Assembly: GCF_001936475.1 (NCBI RefSeq)
Contig: NZ_MSPQ01000007.1
Span: 62,001-126,000 of the forward strand
Source: Algoriphagus marinus
GTDB taxonomy: Bacteria > Bacteroidota > Bacteroidia > Cytophagales > Cyclobacteriaceae
Reading direction: 5' to 3'
Length of the DNA stretch: 64,000 bases
How positions within the stretch are numbered: the first letter of the stretch is position 1; each line of letters begins with the position of its first letter. Shown here piece by piece: positions 34,288 through 43,463 of this stretch. The position numbers and the translations under genes were made by a program. The notes below the pieces were generated by a model. The model was not told where the DNA came from. It was given only the letters and a program-made list of their open reading frames with translations, and made no database searches.

Positions 34288-36831
34288 TTATTCGTTTGTT
34301 TCTATTGATTGATCATCTGAAGAGTCATTGCTTTCCTCGGTGTTTTGATCTGTGATCTCTTCATCGATAACTTCTTCCTCCTCTTCTTTGGATATTTTTG
34401 CTACAGATGATATCTCATCATTTTCTCCAATTTTAATAAGTCGAACTCCTTGAGTTGCTCTACCCATCACACGAAGGGTATCTACAGCCATTCTGATTGT
34501 GATTCCTGACTTATTGATAATCATCAAATCATCTGAATCAATCACTTCTTTAATTGCTACAAGTTTACCGGTTTTTTCGGTGACGCTCATTGCTTTTACG
34601 CCTTTCCCTCCTCTGTTGGTGATTCGATATTCATCGAGGTTGGACCGCTTTCCATATCCTTTTTCTGATACTACTAGTAGGGTTGCATTTTCCTCAGATG
34701 CACATACCATGCCAATCACATAGTCGTTATCATCATTTAACTTAATTGCTTTCACACCAGTTGCAGTTCTTCCCATCGGCCTTACAGCAGATTCATGGAA
34801 GTGGATTGCTCTACCTGATTTAGCCGCGATAACAATATGCTGATCCCCATTTGTCATACTCACGTTCACCAACTGATCATCTTCACGAATATTCAAGGCG
34901 ATGATACCATTCGTTCGAGGTCTACTATATTGCTCAAGCGTAGTCTTTTTGATAATTCCCTGCTTAGTAACCATTACCAAGAAGTGATTATTCAAGTAGT
35001 CCACATCATTGAAATTTTCTACCTGAATAATTGCTCTGATTCGGTCCTCTTGCTCTATACTGATAAGATTTTGAATTGGCCTTCCCTTGGAAGTTTTTCC
35101 TCCCTCTGGAATCGCATAAGTTTTCAGCCAGAATAATTTCCCCTTATCTGTGAAAATTAAGAGGTAATTGTGTGTAGAGGCAGTAAATAAATACTCAGTA
35201 AAATCATCTTGCTTGGTACTTACTCCTTTTGAACCAACTCCTCCTCTACCTTGAGTTTTGTATTCAGTTAAAGCTGTACGCTTCACATATCCTTCGTTAG
35301 AAACGGTAATTACCACTTCTTCATTTGGAATCATATCCTCGTAGCTGAAATCTTCTGCATTGTGCTCAATTTCAGTTCTTCGATCATCTGCGTACCGATC
35401 TCTCATTTCGGCGAGTTCAGTCTTAATGATCTCCATTCGCTTGTCCTCGCTGGCCAGAATTTCTTTCAATTCGTCGATTAAAGCCATAATCTCTTTAAAC
35501 TCCTGAAGGATTTTGTCTCGCTCCATTCCAGTCAATCGCTGCAATCTCATATCGAGAATCGCTCTAGCTTGGATTTCACTAAGTTCAAATCGCTCAATTA
35601 ATCCGTTTCTGGCGGTTTCTGGATCAGCAGAACTTCTGATCAAAGAAATCACCTCATCCAAATGATCTAAAGCAATCAGGTAACCCTGTAATATATGAGC
35701 TCTTTTTTCAGCTTCCTTCAGTTCATATTCAGTTCTCCGGACAACTACCTCATGTCTATGGCTGACGTAGTGAACAATCAGATCCTTAAGGTTGAGTGTA
35801 TAAGGTCTGCCTTTTACCAAGGCTACATTATTCACTGAGAAAGAAGTTTGAAGGGCAGTATGTTTATAGAGGTTATTCAGAACCACACTTGATATTGCAT
35901 CACGCTTCAGCTCATAAACCACTCGCATTCCCGATCGATCTGATTCATCACGAATAGCGGAAATTCCTTCTATCTTTTTCTCATTGATCAACTGCGCAGT
36001 CTTTTCGACCATGTTGGCTTTGTTGACCATATATGGAATTTCAGTGATGACAATCATCTCCTTATTTCCACCATCTTTGGTTTCGATGTTTGCTTTTCCT
36101 CGAATGACAACTCTACCGCGACCAGTTTCGAAAGCAGCTTTTACACCATTATAACCATATATAATACCACCTGTTGGGAAATCTGGAGCAATGATATGTT
36201 CCATCAACTCAGGAATAGTAATATCTCTATTTTCGATATAAGCTATGATTCCATTAATTACCTCCCCAAGATTATGAGGAGCCATGTTGGTAGCCATACC
36301 TACTGCAATACCAGAAGCTCCATTCAAGAGCAAAGCAGGTACCTTAGCTGGTAAAACTACTGGCTCTTTTAACGAATCATCAAAATTAAATTGGAAATCA
36401 ACAGTTTCTTTATTGATATCTATCAAAAGCTCCTCGGCAATTCGCTTGAGTCTGGCTTCTGTATAACGCATTGCTGCAGGATTATCTCCATCGACTGAGC
36501 CAAAGTTACCCTGCCCATCCACCAAAGGATATCTCAGTGACCAAGGCTGCGCCATTCGAACCATTGTGTCGTAAACGGCCGAGTCACCATGCGGGTGATA
36601 CTTACCAAGTACTTCACCGACTATTCTGGCAGACTTTTTATGAGGTTTGTTATGTAATACACCCAATTCTTGCATTCCAAACAGGATTCTGCGGTGAACT
36701 GGTTTTAGTCCGTCTCGGACATCAGGAAGAGCTCTTGAAACAATAACTGACATCGAATAATCGATGTAAGCTCCTCGCATTTCGTCTTCAATATTTATTA
36801 GGATAATATTCTCGTTTTCTCCTTGAGCCAT
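34288..36831 (-). CDS. gyrA: DNA gyrase subunit A
   Basis: An 847-residue type IIA topoisomerase subunit. The breakage-reunion domain carries the catalytic tyrosine Y123 in [10 protein letters not shown], and the quinolone-determining region [12 protein letters not shown] keeps serine (S84) and aspartate (D88) at the positions equivalent to E. coli S83 and D87, the sensitive state. The GyrA box reads QGRGGVG, which separates it from ParC, and six C-terminal blades follow. The last about 35 residues form an acidic tail rich in E, D and S, a region known to tune supercoiling in other GyrA proteins. A 23-bp gap leads to the TPR gene downstream. Confidence 0.97.
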   Translation of the reverse strand: MAQGENENIILINIEDEMRGAYIDYSMSVIVSRALPDVRDGLKPVHRRILFGMQELGVLHNKPHKKSARIVGEVLGKYHPHGDSAVYDTMVRMAQPWSLRYPLVDGQGNFGSVDGDNPAAMRYTEARLKRIAEELLIDINKETVDFQFNFDDSLKEPVVLPAKVPALLLNGASGIAVGMATNMAPHNLGEVINGIIAYIENRDITIPELMEHIIAPDFPTGGIIYGYNGVKAAFETGRGRVVIRGKANIETKDGGNKEMIVITEIPYMVNKANMVEKTAQLINEKKIEGISAIRDESDRSGMRVVYELKRDAISSVVLNNLYKHTALQTSFSVNNVALVKGRPYTLNLKDLIVHYVSHRHEVVVRRTEYELKEAEKRAHILQGYLIALDHLDEVISLIRSSADPETARNGLIERFELSEIQARAILDMRLQRLTGMERDKILQEFKEIMALIDELKEILASEDKRMEIIKTELAEMRDRYADDRRTEIEHNAEDFSYEDMIPNEEVVITVSNEGYVKRTALTEYKTQGRGGVGSKGVSTKQDDFTEYLFTASTHNYLLIFTDKGKLFWLKTYAIPEGGKTSKGRPIQNLISIEQEDRIRAIIQVENFNDVDYLNNHFLVMVTKQGIIKKTTLEQYSRPRTNGIIALNIREDDQLVNVSMTNGDQHIVIAAKSGRAIHFHESAVRPMGRTATGVKAIKLNDDNDYVIGMVCASEENATLLVVSEKGYGKRSNLDEYRITNRGGKGVKAMSVTEKTGKLVAIKEVIDSDDLMIINKSGITIRMAVDTLRVMGRATQGVRLIKIGENDEISSVAKISKEEEEEVIDEEITDQNTEESNDSSDDQSIETNE

Positions 36832-36926
36832 ATAATGCTATTCACGGGGATGATTAAGGCTGCAAGATAGTAAAAACAGACTGGTTTTGAAAAGAGAATC
36901 AAATCACTAAAAACAGATTGAAGATC

Positions 36927-37949
36927 TTAATACCACTGGCCGATTTTTCGATTCTGAAGTCTAAAAATTGAACTTCCCCGAACCTCTATCCCATTATGGG
37001 AATGTTTCATCACTACCCCACAACCGGCAATCTTGCATCGCTTAGTGCCCGGCAAACGAATAGCAAATCCAACTTGCATAGCGTAGAGTGTCTGGTCAAC
37101 GTTTTGAAATTCAGAGAAGTCGGATGCTGCATAGGTGAATTTCCTAAACTCTGCGCCTCCTTTTATAAACAGCTTAGTATACTCTGAAAAATCCCTTTCT
37201 ATCCGCAAAGCCAAACCATAATAAGGCTCATCTGCTACAGCCAATCTTGGGCTGTATGGGGGTTGATTGGAAATATCTAAGGCTGGATCGTAGGATTTTT
37301 TTAAATTTAATTGACCAAATTCTCCTTCCAAAATAAATCTCCAAGGGTAAATTTGTTTTGCTCGTTGCTTCATTTCTGACTGCATATAAAAGTTCGAAGA
37401 CGCATATCTTCTATACTTCCACTTTAAAAAACTCCTTCTTCGATTAGCATCATAAAGCACTAAACCAACAGTCCCATAAAGTTTACTTATTTGATATGAA
37501 CTACCCTCAAAAGGAAATTCAAAATCCCCTCCAGTCATGTTTTGATAATTCCCCCACTCTTGTCCATAACCTCCTCCGATAGTCAATAGATTAAAAAGAT
37601 TGATTCTTACCCCTGCATTGAAAACTGGAAACGTCCAATCTTCACCTTTCATTTTCAAAGGACTTTCCTCAGTAATTTCCAAAGGAGTATCAAAATTCTG
37701 AATTTGATTCAATGGATACAGTGACGGATTTTCTGAGTAAAAACTTGTTCCAAATTGATGATATCCTGCTCCGGTGGAAAGCTCAATCGCAAACATCTCC
37801 ACTATATTTCGAGCTGCATTTCCTATTCCTGATTCGCTTTTTGGGTTTTTCGCTTTATTTGAGATGCCAAAAATATCTTCCTCTTGAGCCTGAGCTACCA
37901 AAATGATAAATGAAAAAAGAACACTGGTGAATATTTTTTTAGCAGTCAT
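36927..37949 (-). CDS. Putative outer-membrane barrel protein (unknown function)
   Basis: A 340-residue protein with a signal peptide (1-21, ending AQAQ) and many short amphipathic strands alternating with polar turns (NLLTIGGGYGQEW, LYGTVGLVLYD, KLFIKGGAEFRKF). The C-terminal part contains a notable Cys/His cluster, KRCKIAGCGVVMKHSHNG, then EVRGSSIF. I recall similar endings in outer-membrane proteins of Bacteroidota, but no function is known. It does not end in a classical terminal aromatic strand. It lies downstream of its own probable promoter and before gyrA on the same strand. Confidence 0.7.
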   Translation of the reverse strand: MTAKKIFTSVLFSFIILVAQAQEEDIFGISNKAKNPKSESGIGNAARNIVEMFAIELSTGAGYHQFGTSFYSENPSLYPLNQIQNFDTPLEITEESPLKMKGEDWTFPVFNAGVRINLFNLLTIGGGYGQEWGNYQNMTGGDFEFPFEGSSYQISKLYGTVGLVLYDANRRRSFLKWKYRRYASSNFYMQSEMKQRAKQIYPWRFILEGEFGQLNLKKSYDPALDISNQPPYSPRLAVADEPYYGLALRIERDFSEYTKLFIKGGAEFRKFTYAASDFSEFQNVDQTLYAMQVGFAIRLPGTKRCKIAGCGVVMKHSHNGIEVRGSSIFRLQNRKIGQWY

Positions 37950-37995
37950 ATTTTTCTAACGAAGCAGTAAAATGTTTTGGTGTGTAAATATAAAA

Positions 37996-38019
37996 AAAGC
38001 CTCCCGACTAGGAGGCTTT
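37996..38019 (-). terminator. Intrinsic terminator after the 163-residue secreted protein
   Basis: Stem AAAGCCTCC / GGAGGCTTT with a six-base loop, bordered by an A-tract on the plus strand (T-tract on the minus strand), 21 bp after the stop codon at 38041. Confidence 0.85.
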
Positions 38020-38040
38020 CATATAAAATTCAATTTGAGT

Positions 38041-38532
38041 TTACTTTCCATCTTCAGCTTTCTCAGCAGCTTCTTTAGCTTTCTGAGCATCAATCATTGC
38101 ATCAAGCTTTGCTTTTAGTGCAGGATCTTCCTTGATGGCACCATTGACTTTATTGTAAGTACCAGCACCAAGAATGGTATCATCCATGATCAGCTCAGTT
38201 TTATATTCTTTTACACTTTCCTGAAGGGAATCCTGAAAATCCTGAACCGCTTGATATGCTGCTTTTTCAGCATCAGTAATATTTGCTTCAGCCATTTTTG
38301 CTTCATCTCCCCAAGCAGCTTTGATCTCATTATATCTAGCGCCTCCATCAATATTTTCATTATTAAGAATCATATTTCTTAATTCCTCTGTTTTTGCATC
38401 CACATAGTTAGATGTCATTACTTCAACGTTAGCAAACTTTGCAAGTTCTTCATCTGTAACAGCATCATCTTGTGCATAAGCTACCAATCCCATCATGGAA
38501 AAAAACATTCCGAAAAGCATCAATTTTTTCAT
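38041..38532 (-). CDS. Small secreted helical protein (unknown function)
   Basis: A 163-residue protein with signal peptide (1-20, ending AYAQ). The mature part is highly charged and alpha-helical (TDEELAKFANVEVMTSNY, ALKAKLDAMIDAQKAKEAAE) and ends in a K/E/A-rich tail. I recognise no family. Terminators bracket it on both sides, so it is a single-gene transcript. The composition resembles periplasmic DUF4168-like or stress-related helical proteins, but I would not name one. Confidence 0.78.
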   Translation of the reverse strand: MKKLMLFGMFFSMMGLVAYAQDDAVTDEELAKFANVEVMTSNYVDAKTEELRNMILNNENIDGGARYNEIKAAWGDEAKMAEANITDAEKAAYQAVQDFQDSLQESVKEYKTELIMDDTILGAGTYNKVNGAIKEDPALKAKLDAMIDAQKAKEAAEKAEDGK

Positions 38533-38577
38533 ATTCTTCTATTTATAGTTGATTATCAATTTGCAATAAAAAAACCA

Positions 38578-38608
38578 AACCCCGAAAAATCAAGGATTCT
38601 TCGGGGTT
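38578..38608 (-). terminator. Intrinsic terminator after rpe
   Basis: Stem AACCCCGAA / TTCGGGGTT with a 13-base loop; on the minus strand a T-rich stretch (complement of the A-run at 38565-38574) follows. It is located between rpe and the small secreted protein gene. Confidence 0.8.
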
Positions 38609-38641
38609 ATTAAGTTAATTTATGATAAATGGCAACCGATA

Positions 38642-39304
38642 TTAGTCTTTTGTCCGGATTGACTTCAAATCAGCAATTGTTTTAATTGGATCATCCGAAT
38701 TAAAAACAAAGCTGCCGGCTACTAAAATATCTGCTCCTCGTTCGATCAATTTCGGAGCATTTTGAGCATTCACTCCTCCATCGATTTCGATTTGTGCCTT
38801 CGAGTTTTTTGAAAGTATCAATTCCTTAAGACGATCGATTTTAGAATAGGTGTTTTCTATAAATTTTTGTCCTCCAAATCCAGGGTTTACAGACATCACA
38901 CAAACCACATCGATATCTGCAATCACTTCGCTAAGCAATTCAATTGGTGTGTGGGGATTGATTGCTACACCAGCCTTTGCACCAAGTAAATGGATCGCTT
39001 GAAGGGTTCGATGTAAATGTGGACAGGCCTCATAATGAACTGAAATCACTTCTGCTCCTGCTTTTCGAAATGCTTCCAAATACTTATCTGGCTCCACAAT
39101 CATTAAGTGTACGTCCAATGGCTTTTGGGCATGTTTGTAAATTGCCTCAGTGACTGGAATCCCAAAAGAAATATTTGGAACAAACACCCCATCCATAATA
39201 TCCACATGAATAAAGTCTGCTTTGGAGTTATTTAGCATTTTTACTTCAGACTGTAAATTGGCAAAATCTGCAGCTAAAATAGAAGGAGCAATCGATGGGT
39301 ACAT
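38642..39304 (-). CDS. rpe: Ribulose-phosphate 3-epimerase
   Basis: A 220-residue TIM-barrel enzyme interconverting ribulose 5-phosphate and xylulose 5-phosphate in the pentose phosphate pathway. Family motifs are complete: APSILAADFANL, FIHVDIMDGVFVPN, LDVHLMIVEP, VMSVNPGFGGQKFI and IEIDGGVN. Length is standard. It is followed by a terminator. Confidence 0.96.
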   Translation of the reverse strand: MYPSIAPSILAADFANLQSEVKMLNNSKADFIHVDIMDGVFVPNISFGIPVTEAIYKHAQKPLDVHLMIVEPDKYLEAFRKAGAEVISVHYEACPHLHRTLQAIHLLGAKAGVAINPHTPIELLSEVIADIDVVCVMSVNPGFGGQKFIENTYSKIDRLKELILSKNSKAQIEIDGGVNAQNAPKLIERGADILVAGSFVFNSDDPIKTIADLKSIRTKD

Positions 39305-39340
39305 GGTTAATTATGGATTAAATAAAATTAGGTAAATAGA

Positions 39341-41005
39341 TTAATGTCGATAAAGCTTGGCATGTTTGATTTGCTGACCATCCTGCATTTGAATCAAATA
39401 AATCCCTTGATTTATGCCTTCAAGTGTAATTTGATAAGGATCCTTTATACTGTATCGGTTTAAATTAGACTTTATCAATTGACGACCATTCATATCAAGC
39501 AGAGTGAATTCACTGGATGTACTTGTACCAAAGAAAATCTGAAGCTGATCACTTACCAATGGATTTGGATAGACTTTCCAGAGAGTTTCTTCTCGGTTTT
39601 CTTCGACTGAAAGGATTTCTCCATATAGGGCATCCCTAAAATTTGGAATTCCAAAACCAATTAAATTATCTGGGTTATCAGCTTGGGTTCCACTCTCCAA
39701 TAATCTCTGTATCAATTTGTCTTTAGTCCATTTAGGTTCCGCCTGCCAAAGTCCGGCTGCTAATGCCGTAATTTGAGGGGCTGAAAACGAAGTTCCGTTT
39801 GCAAAACCTACGCTTCCGTTGAAACGGACTAATGCCACCCCATTCCCGAAGGTTGCCAAATCCGGCTTGATTCTCCCGTCTCCAGTCGGTCCTCGAGAGC
39901 TGAAAGCTGAAACTGAAAGATCTTTATTAACAGCGCCAATGGCTAATATTCCTCGGGCATCCGCGGGAGCAACAAGTGAAGACTCTCCTGATCCATAGTT
40001 TCCAGAACTGTTTATTACCAATATTCCTTTTGAAGCAGCGATTGTAGCACCCTTGGTTATCACAGTGGTCTCACCATCCAAATCTGCCACAGTATAATTC
40101 ATGGCAGAATCATCAAAATCCCAATAACCTACAGAACTGGAAATTATATCCACCCCAAGACTATCAGCAAACTCGGCACCTCTGACCCAATTAAATTCCT
40201 CCACACGATATTCTGTTGCTACTTCTTCAGTCATCACCAGGATATAATTTGCATCAGGAGCACCGGCTAGAAGTACGTTCGGATCTTTGGAGGCAATAAG
40301 AGAAAGTACATTTGTCCCATGTTGGTTGTTCTGATATACATCAGTATTCCATGGTCTTACGAAATCTCTCTTTGCAAGAATCTGATTATTTGTCTCCAAA
40401 TGTGACAATGCAGAAGAAGTATTAACGCCAGGAAAACCAGCATCAAAAACAGCTATTGTAATTCCTTCGCCGCTGTAGCCTTCTTCCAGCATTTGATTGA
40501 TTCCCAAAAGTTCATTCTGGAAATCATAAGAATTTTCCTGTGCCGCAAGACTACGTTGATTTTCTCCAATAGGAGGATCAAACTTATGACGGATCGAGAC
40601 AGAAGGATTTTTTTGAAGCCGTGCATTTGGACTTGGGATGAAACTTCTTCCGACTAGCTCTACTTTTTCCACAAAAGGCAGACTTGCCATTTCTATTGCT
40701 CCAGCTTCATCGGTGACCGCGATAGTGGCATTAAACCATTTGCTGGAGTATAATATATAATTAGAGAGCCCTAGTATCTTATCCTCGTATTTTTTAGCTA
40801 CAGGTAAATCCAAACTATCTGCCTGAACCCCTTCTTTAGCTCTTCTGTTTAGTGCCTTTTGAGACAAAAACTCCTCAGGTCGTTCCAAGGAAAGACTTGT
40901 CTGCGGTTTAAATTTGTAAAATACAGCATACCTGTCCTGAGCAAATAAATTAAGCCCAAGACTACAAAAAAACAGTAAAAATAATGTTCGCTTAATCATT
41001 GCCAT
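39341..41005 (-). CDS. Subtilisin-like S8 peptidase with type IX secretion C-terminal signal
   Basis: Start codons at 41005 and 40999 (ATG) are both possible; a TTG lies at 41011. The protein is about 554 residues with a signal peptide (KRTLFLLFFCSLGLNLFAQ). The catalytic triad is visible as D in AVFDAGFPG, H in QHGTNVLS and S in NGTSFSAPQ. The C-terminal about 75 residues form a T9SS type A sorting domain (WKVYPNPLVSDQLQIFF and GIYLIQMQDG). It should be secreted to the cell surface. Its start overlaps the 3' end of the upstream lipoprotein gene, so the two form an operon. Confidence 0.9.
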   Translation of the reverse strand: MAMIKRTLFLLFFCSLGLNLFAQDRYAVFYKFKPQTSLSLERPEEFLSQKALNRRAKEGVQADSLDLPVAKKYEDKILGLSNYILYSSKWFNATIAVTDEAGAIEMASLPFVEKVELVGRSFIPSPNARLQKNPSVSIRHKFDPPIGENQRSLAAQENSYDFQNELLGINQMLEEGYSGEGITIAVFDAGFPGVNTSSALSHLETNNQILAKRDFVRPWNTDVYQNNQHGTNVLSLIASKDPNVLLAGAPDANYILVMTEEVATEYRVEEFNWVRGAEFADSLGVDIISSSVGYWDFDDSAMNYTVADLDGETTVITKGATIAASKGILVINSSGNYGSGESSLVAPADARGILAIGAVNKDLSVSAFSSRGPTGDGRIKPDLATFGNGVALVRFNGSVGFANGTSFSAPQITALAAGLWQAEPKWTKDKLIQRLLESGTQADNPDNLIGFGIPNFRDALYGEILSVEENREETLWKVYPNPLVSDQLQIFFGTSTSSEFTLLDMNGRQLIKSNLNRYSIKDPYQITLEGINQGIYLIQMQDGQQIKHAKLYRH

Positions 41006-41681
41006 ATTCAATCAGATTCATCTGAATTTTATATCCAGAATCAATTATTTCATCTCCAAGACAATCATTTCTGGAGCAATATGTTAAAACTTCAGAGAAG
41101 TATTCTGTCATGCCAATGCCTTTTGCATAGTACTCATAGCGTATATCTCTGAATGTAATTTTATCATCACTATCTTCCTGCAGAACCCTATATCCAATTT
41201 CAAAATCTATCCCATTAGCAGGTCCACTTTGCTCTGTATCTATCTCAAAGTCATCTCTAATTTCATTTCTGTAAATATTACCATTCCAAACTCTCCCAAT
41301 TTTTGGGGGGAAAACAAAGGAAACCAGCGGTTGATTATCTACCGTTTTGATTAGAGTTAAATCCCTTAGAATAAGGGTATACTCTTTTTCTAACACCCAC
41401 GTTTGTTTATCGCTGGATTTAAAGCGCTCCACTATAAATACCTGCTCCTTTGCTTCATTCAGATATAAAGTTCTAATGTGATCGCGGTAAAAGAAAAATT
41501 CCTGCTCAGAATCATTCTCCCCAAAATAAATTGTCTGATCTACTTCATAGATCCAAAAATTACCAACACCCAAGGGTTGGAAATCATATCCTATGTCAAT
41601 AATGGATTCCTCTACTTCTCGCTCACAAGAAGAAAAAAAGATTAGAGCAACGAATGAAATAAAGCCCAAATGCTTTCTCAT
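40992..41681 (-). CDS. Lipoprotein of unknown function, operon partner of the S8 peptidase
   Basis: A 229-residue protein with lipoprotein signal (MRKHLGFISFVALIFFSSCE, lipobox SSC). The mature region is largely beta (VGNFWIYEVDQTIYF, DLTLIKTVDNQPLVSFVFPP, GIGMTEYFSEVLTYC). It includes a phrase (YYAKGIGMTEYFSE) common in Bacteroidota lipoproteins that open with 'YFPL..GNYWIYEV'. Function is unknown. It overlaps the peptidase gene by a few bases, so the two are co-translated. Confidence 0.8.
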   Translation of the reverse strand: MRKHLGFISFVALIFFSSCEREVEESIIDIGYDFQPLGVGNFWIYEVDQTIYFGENDSEQEFFFYRDHIRTLYLNEAKEQVFIVERFKSSDKQTWVLEKEYTLILRDLTLIKTVDNQPLVSFVFPPKIGRVWNGNIYRNEIRDDFEIDTEQSGPANGIDFEIGYRVLQEDSDDKITFRDIRYEYYAKGIGMTEYFSEVLTYCSRNDCLGDEIIDSGYKIQMNLIEYGND

Positions 41682-41781
41682 AAATCTATAATATGCCCAA
41701 AAATACTAGTTTTTGATTAATAAATCTTTTGACTGTTCATTGATATAGTGCTTTCACTTTTTTCTATTAAATCATCTTGGC

Positions 41782-41789
41782 TACCTTCG
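41782..41789 (+). promoter_or_regulatory. Possible -7 element of the TrpF-like gene
   Basis: TACCTTCG, one mismatch from TAnnTTTG, 22 bp before the ATG at 41812. No clear -33 TTTG partner is visible. Confidence 0.35.
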
Positions 41790-41811
41790 TATCTCCAAAA
41801 ATTAAGAACCC

Positions 41812-42432
41812 ATGGCTTTAAGTACTTTTGTAAAAATAAGCGGAATTACCAATCTCAGTGACGCAAGATATTGTGCAGGGATGTATGTAGACTTATTAGG
41901 TTTTTCCCTAGAAAAAGATGCCGATCGATATGTAAGCCCTACCCAATTCAAGGAAATAACAGGCTGGATTTCAGGAGTTGAATTTGTCGGGGAATTTGAA
42001 ACCTATACTGAATCTCAGATTTTAGATACTCTCAAAGAATATCCGGAAATCAAATGGATAGAACATGATAGATTAGATCCTTTGCTTTCGTTTGAAGGAA
42101 GAGGCTTTAGATTAATCTACAAAATGAATTTGGAAGAGGTCTATCGAATGGAGCAGGATGTTGCGGAGAAGCTTTCTGAATCAGGAATTATTTTTCATGT
42201 CACCTCAAAGGATCAACATTTAAGTAAAGATGATCTAGAAGCTGTGAAAAAATTAAGCACTTATTGCAAAGTCATTTTAGGAGCAGACATTTCTGCTAAA
42301 AATGTCAGTACCCTTGTAAAAGAATTGAATCTAAAAGGAATTGCTCTGACTGGAGGGGATGAAATAAAACCAGGTTTGAAAGACTTCAACGAACTGGCCG
42401 ATATCCTTGAGGCTTTAGAAGTAGAGGAATGA
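41812..42432 (+). CDS. TrpF-fold (phosphoribosylanthranilate isomerase-like) protein lacking catalytic residues
   Basis: A 206-residue TIM-barrel protein that aligns with TrpF. The opening strand reads VKISGITNLSDARYCAG, where true TrpF has KICGI, so the catalytic cysteine is serine (S10). The second catalytic residue, an aspartate in the LLDT-type strand, is also not found: the equivalent region reads GIIFHVTSKDQ. The phosphate-binding ends LGADISAKNV and ALTGGDEIKPGLKDF (normally DVSSGVE..GxKD) are partly altered. It is not next to other trp genes. It is therefore probably not an isomerase; a regulatory or different sugar-phosphate-binding role is possible. Confidence 0.8.
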   Translation: MALSTFVKISGITNLSDARYCAGMYVDLLGFSLEKDADRYVSPTQFKEITGWISGVEFVGEFETYTESQILDTLKEYPEIKWIEHDRLDPLLSFEGRGFRLIYKMNLEEVYRMEQDVAEKLSESGIIFHVTSKDQHLSKDDLEAVKKLSTYCKVILGADISAKNVSTLVKELNLKGIALTGGDEIKPGLKDFNELADILEALEVEE

Positions 42433-42467
42433 AAAATGGCTGTTGGAATACTCCAACAGCCATTTTT
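42432..42467. terminator. Bidirectional terminator between convergent genes
   Basis: A perfect 16-bp stem (AAAAATGGCTGTTGGA with its complement) with an ATAC loop and T-runs on both strands. It fills the whole 35-bp gap between the TrpF-like gene and the aldo/keto reductase, and its T-tract touches the reductase stop codon. Confidence 0.92.
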
Positions 42468-43418
42468 TTAACTATCCCATAGATCAGATAACTTATAGGG
42501 ACTATTTGTGCCGGTAAAAAATGTACCATCTACAAATCGATGGCTCACTCCTATATCCCGTAGTTCCATCATATCATGATCATCAAGCTGAATTTTTGAA
42601 GCCTCAAAATTCTCCTTAATTCTTCCTTCATTGGTGGACTTTGGAATTACTGCTATTTCTCTGGCAATAGACCAAGCAATAAGAACTTGACCTTCGGTGA
42701 CACCGTGTTTTGATGCAACTTCCTTCACGATAGGATTAGTCAAAAGTTTTGGATCTTCGACATGCTTTTCGTTTCGAGAATCAGGTGATCCCAATGGAGA
42801 ATAAGCCGTCATCAATATTCCATGCTCCAAACAAAAATTAACCAAACCTTCTTGTGGTAAGAATGGATGCATCTCCACTTGGTTCATTTCCGGGTGCTGC
42901 CCTCCTATTCCCATAATTTCTTTCAACTTATTTTGATTGAAATTAGAAACTCCGATGTGCTTCGCTAATCCTTTGACTTTAAGGTCTTGCATTGCTTCCC
43001 AAGTTTGAGTCAAAGGCACATCTAAATAAGTAAAGAATTCCTCCCTTTTTTGGGCAAAGGAAACCCCTGACTTAAAAGCCAAAGGCCAATGGATCAAATA
43101 AAGATCCAGGTAATCTAATCTCAAATCTGAAAGTGTCTTTTGGATTGCTGGCAAAACGTCCTCGTGACGATGGGCATTGTTCCAAAGTTTGGAGGTGATA
43201 AAAAGATCCTTGCGCTTTACAAGCCCCGCTTCAATTGCATCAGCGATCCCCTGGCCAACTTCTTTTTCATTTTGATAGATTGCCGCGCAATCAATATGTC
43301 TATATCCGGCCTCAATCGCCCAAACTATTGCTTTTCTAACTTCTCCAGGATTACTTTTCCAAGTTCCCAATCCAAGGATTGGAATCTGATCTCCGTTTTT
43401 AAATGTTAAATGTTTCAT
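42468..43418 (-). CDS. Aldo/keto reductase
   Basis: A 316-residue NADPH-dependent reductase of the AKR superfamily. The catalytic tetrad is D43, Y48, K77 and H110 (GYRHIDCAAIYQNE, LFITSKLWN, LDLYLIHWP), with the C-terminal cofactor motif VIPKSTNEGRIKENF. Substrate cannot be determined. It is the last gene of a leftward series of oxidoreductase genes (gap 45 bp to the next upstream gene). Confidence 0.92.
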   Translation of the reverse strand: MKHLTFKNGDQIPILGLGTWKSNPGEVRKAIVWAIEAGYRHIDCAAIYQNEKEVGQGIADAIEAGLVKRKDLFITSKLWNNAHRHEDVLPAIQKTLSDLRLDYLDLYLIHWPLAFKSGVSFAQKREEFFTYLDVPLTQTWEAMQDLKVKGLAKHIGVSNFNQNKLKEIMGIGGQHPEMNQVEMHPFLPQEGLVNFCLEHGILMTAYSPLGSPDSRNEKHVEDPKLLTNPIVKEVASKHGVTEGQVLIAWSIAREIAVIPKSTNEGRIKENFEASKIQLDDHDMMELRDIGVSHRFVDGTFFTGTNSPYKLSDLWDS

Positions 43419-43463
43419 TTTGGTAAAGTTTATTTAGGTAAAGCCTCAAAAGTTAAATATGTC

